Assembly (NCBI GenBank): GCA_031266495.1
Contig: JAISAX010000843.1
Location: 1 to 5,222, forward strand
DNA: 5,222 nt
Direction: 5' to 3'
Source of the DNA: Opitutaceae bacterium
GTDB lineage: Bacteria > Verrucomicrobiota > Verrucomicrobiae > Opitutales > Opitutaceae
A program made the translations under genes and the position numbers. The notes beneath the pieces are model-generated. The model did not search any database. It saw only the letters and a program-made list of their open reading frames with translations, and was not told the origin of the DNA. Positions 4,483 through 5,222 of the stretch are shown here, one piece after another; the first letter of the stretch is position 1; every line of letters starts with the position of its first letter.

Positions 4483-5222
4483 ATGAAAACCCGAGACATT
4501 ACGTATTCACGAGACGGATTCACATTGATCGAGCTTTTGACTGTCATCGCCATCATCGGCATCCTCGCGGCGATCATCATTCCCGCGGTGGGGCGAGTGC
4601 GCGAGTCGGCGCGGGCGGCGCAATGCACGTCAAACCTGCGCCAGATCGGGAACGCCTCGCAACTGTGGACGCTCGAAAACAGGGGATACGTTGTAAACGT
4701 ATTCAACTACGGCGATGTAGGCGGCGCGAACTGGCGCGATTCCGAAACGTGGATCGGGCAACTGGCGCCCCTCGCGGGCTACCTGAAAACGGGCAACTTC
4801 TGGGCGTTCACGGCCGCCACCGACGTGCCGGTCTTCATGTGTCCGGCGCTCAAAAAAAACCTCTTCGGTTACGGCTACAACAACTACGCGCTCTCGTGGA
4901 ACGGAGGCGGTTACACGCGCTGGGTCAGATTCGACGCCGTCCCGACACCATCCAGAACCGTGTTCTGTACGGACAACCTGAATACGGCCGGCGACACGCA
5001 ATGGCGTCCATTCGTGCGCGAGCCGTGGAGCAGCCTGAAGGACGTTGTTGTTGATTTCCGGCACCCCGGCGCGACGGCCAACATCCTCTGGCTCGACGGC
5101 CACACGACGCGCGTCAAGGCGGACAGCGAAATGATAACCGTCCGCGCGACCGCAGAGGAATACTGGGGCAAGGAAGTCCGGGAAAACATCCGCACCGAAC
5201 GAAGCGGCGTCCCGACAAAACC
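4483..5222 (+). CDS. Type II pseudopilin-like protein, DUF1559-like (3' partial)
   Basis: The frame opens at ATG 4483 and runs off the right edge after 246 complete codons. Residues 11-34 are a class III prepilin signal: [20 protein letters not shown], with cleavage by a PilD-type peptidase after Gly12, the conserved Glu at position 5 of the mature protein (Glu17), and a hydrophobic helix up to Pro34. CTSNLRQIG (48-56) follows, typical of the DUF1559-like pseudopilins of Planctomycetes, Verrucomicrobia and Lentisphaerae. Near the end, a segment with His194 and Asp205-Gly206 (RHPG...WLDGH) is the H-Xn-DG motif; here ten residues separate His and Asp, where nine is usual. These proteins are thought to sit at the inner membrane or envelope after processing, with unknown purpose. 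The C-terminal ~40 residues past this motif continue beyond the window. Likely co-transcribed with the regulator upstream. No Shine-Dalgarno motif: the leader is C14 followed by TTCCC. Confidence 0.92.
   Translation, partial: MKTRDITYSRDGFTLIELLTVIAIIGILAAIIIPAVGRVRESARAAQCTSNLRQIGNASQLWTLENRGYVVNVFNYGDVGGANWRDSETWIGQLAPLAGYLKTGNFWAFTAATDVPVFMCPALKKNLFGYGYNNYALSWNGGGYTRWVRFDAVPTPSRTVFCTDNLNTAGDTQWRPFVREPWSSLKDVVVDFRHPGATANILWLDGHTTRVKADSEMITVRATAEEYWGKEVRENIRTERSGVPTK

Overview
This is a GC-rich window with four real genes and one cut open frame, all with strongly G/C-ending codons. The gene set (an exosortase-type PEP-CTERM protein with a sulfatase-modifying-factor-like domain, a regulator with a GntR head and a sugar-binding LacI-like body, and a type II pseudopilin-like protein of the DUF1559/H-Xn-DG kind) suggests a verrucomicrobial chromosome, most likely Opitutaceae. 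That placement is an inference from gene types, not from a marker gene.

Layout: (1) 2-559 (+), the 3' part of a hypothetical protein with a helical front and an Ig/FnIII-like end. (2) 560-629, a leader made almost entirely of an 8-bp tandem repeat (CTGAAANN). (3) 630-1685 (+), a secreted SUMF1/FGE-domain protein with a C-terminal PEP-CTERM anchor and no cysteine. (4) 1686-2057, a gap between convergent genes filled by two adjacent nested inverted-repeat elements (1709-1908 and 1915-2055) sharing the same terminal 14-mer. (5) 2058-3104 (-), a WD40 beta-propeller protein. (6) 3105-3275, a divergent control region with several homopolymer runs. (7) 3276-4463 (+), an AraR-like GntR/LacI-type regulator. 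(8) A 19-nt gap containing a run of 14 C. (9) 4483 to the end (+), a pseudopilin-like protein cut by the window edge.

How they fit: the regulator and pseudopilin are 19 nt apart and are probably one transcript, plausibly a sugar-responsive unit making a surface or secretion-related protein. The PEP-CTERM protein is exported and sorted at the envelope. The WD40 protein looks cytoplasmic and its partner cannot be told. The most unusual part is the 1709-2055 repeat pair, which looks like a small non-coding mobile or structured palindromic repeat family; it may also act as a two-way transcription barrier between the converging genes. No tRNA, rRNA, CRISPR array, transposase or phage gene is visible.
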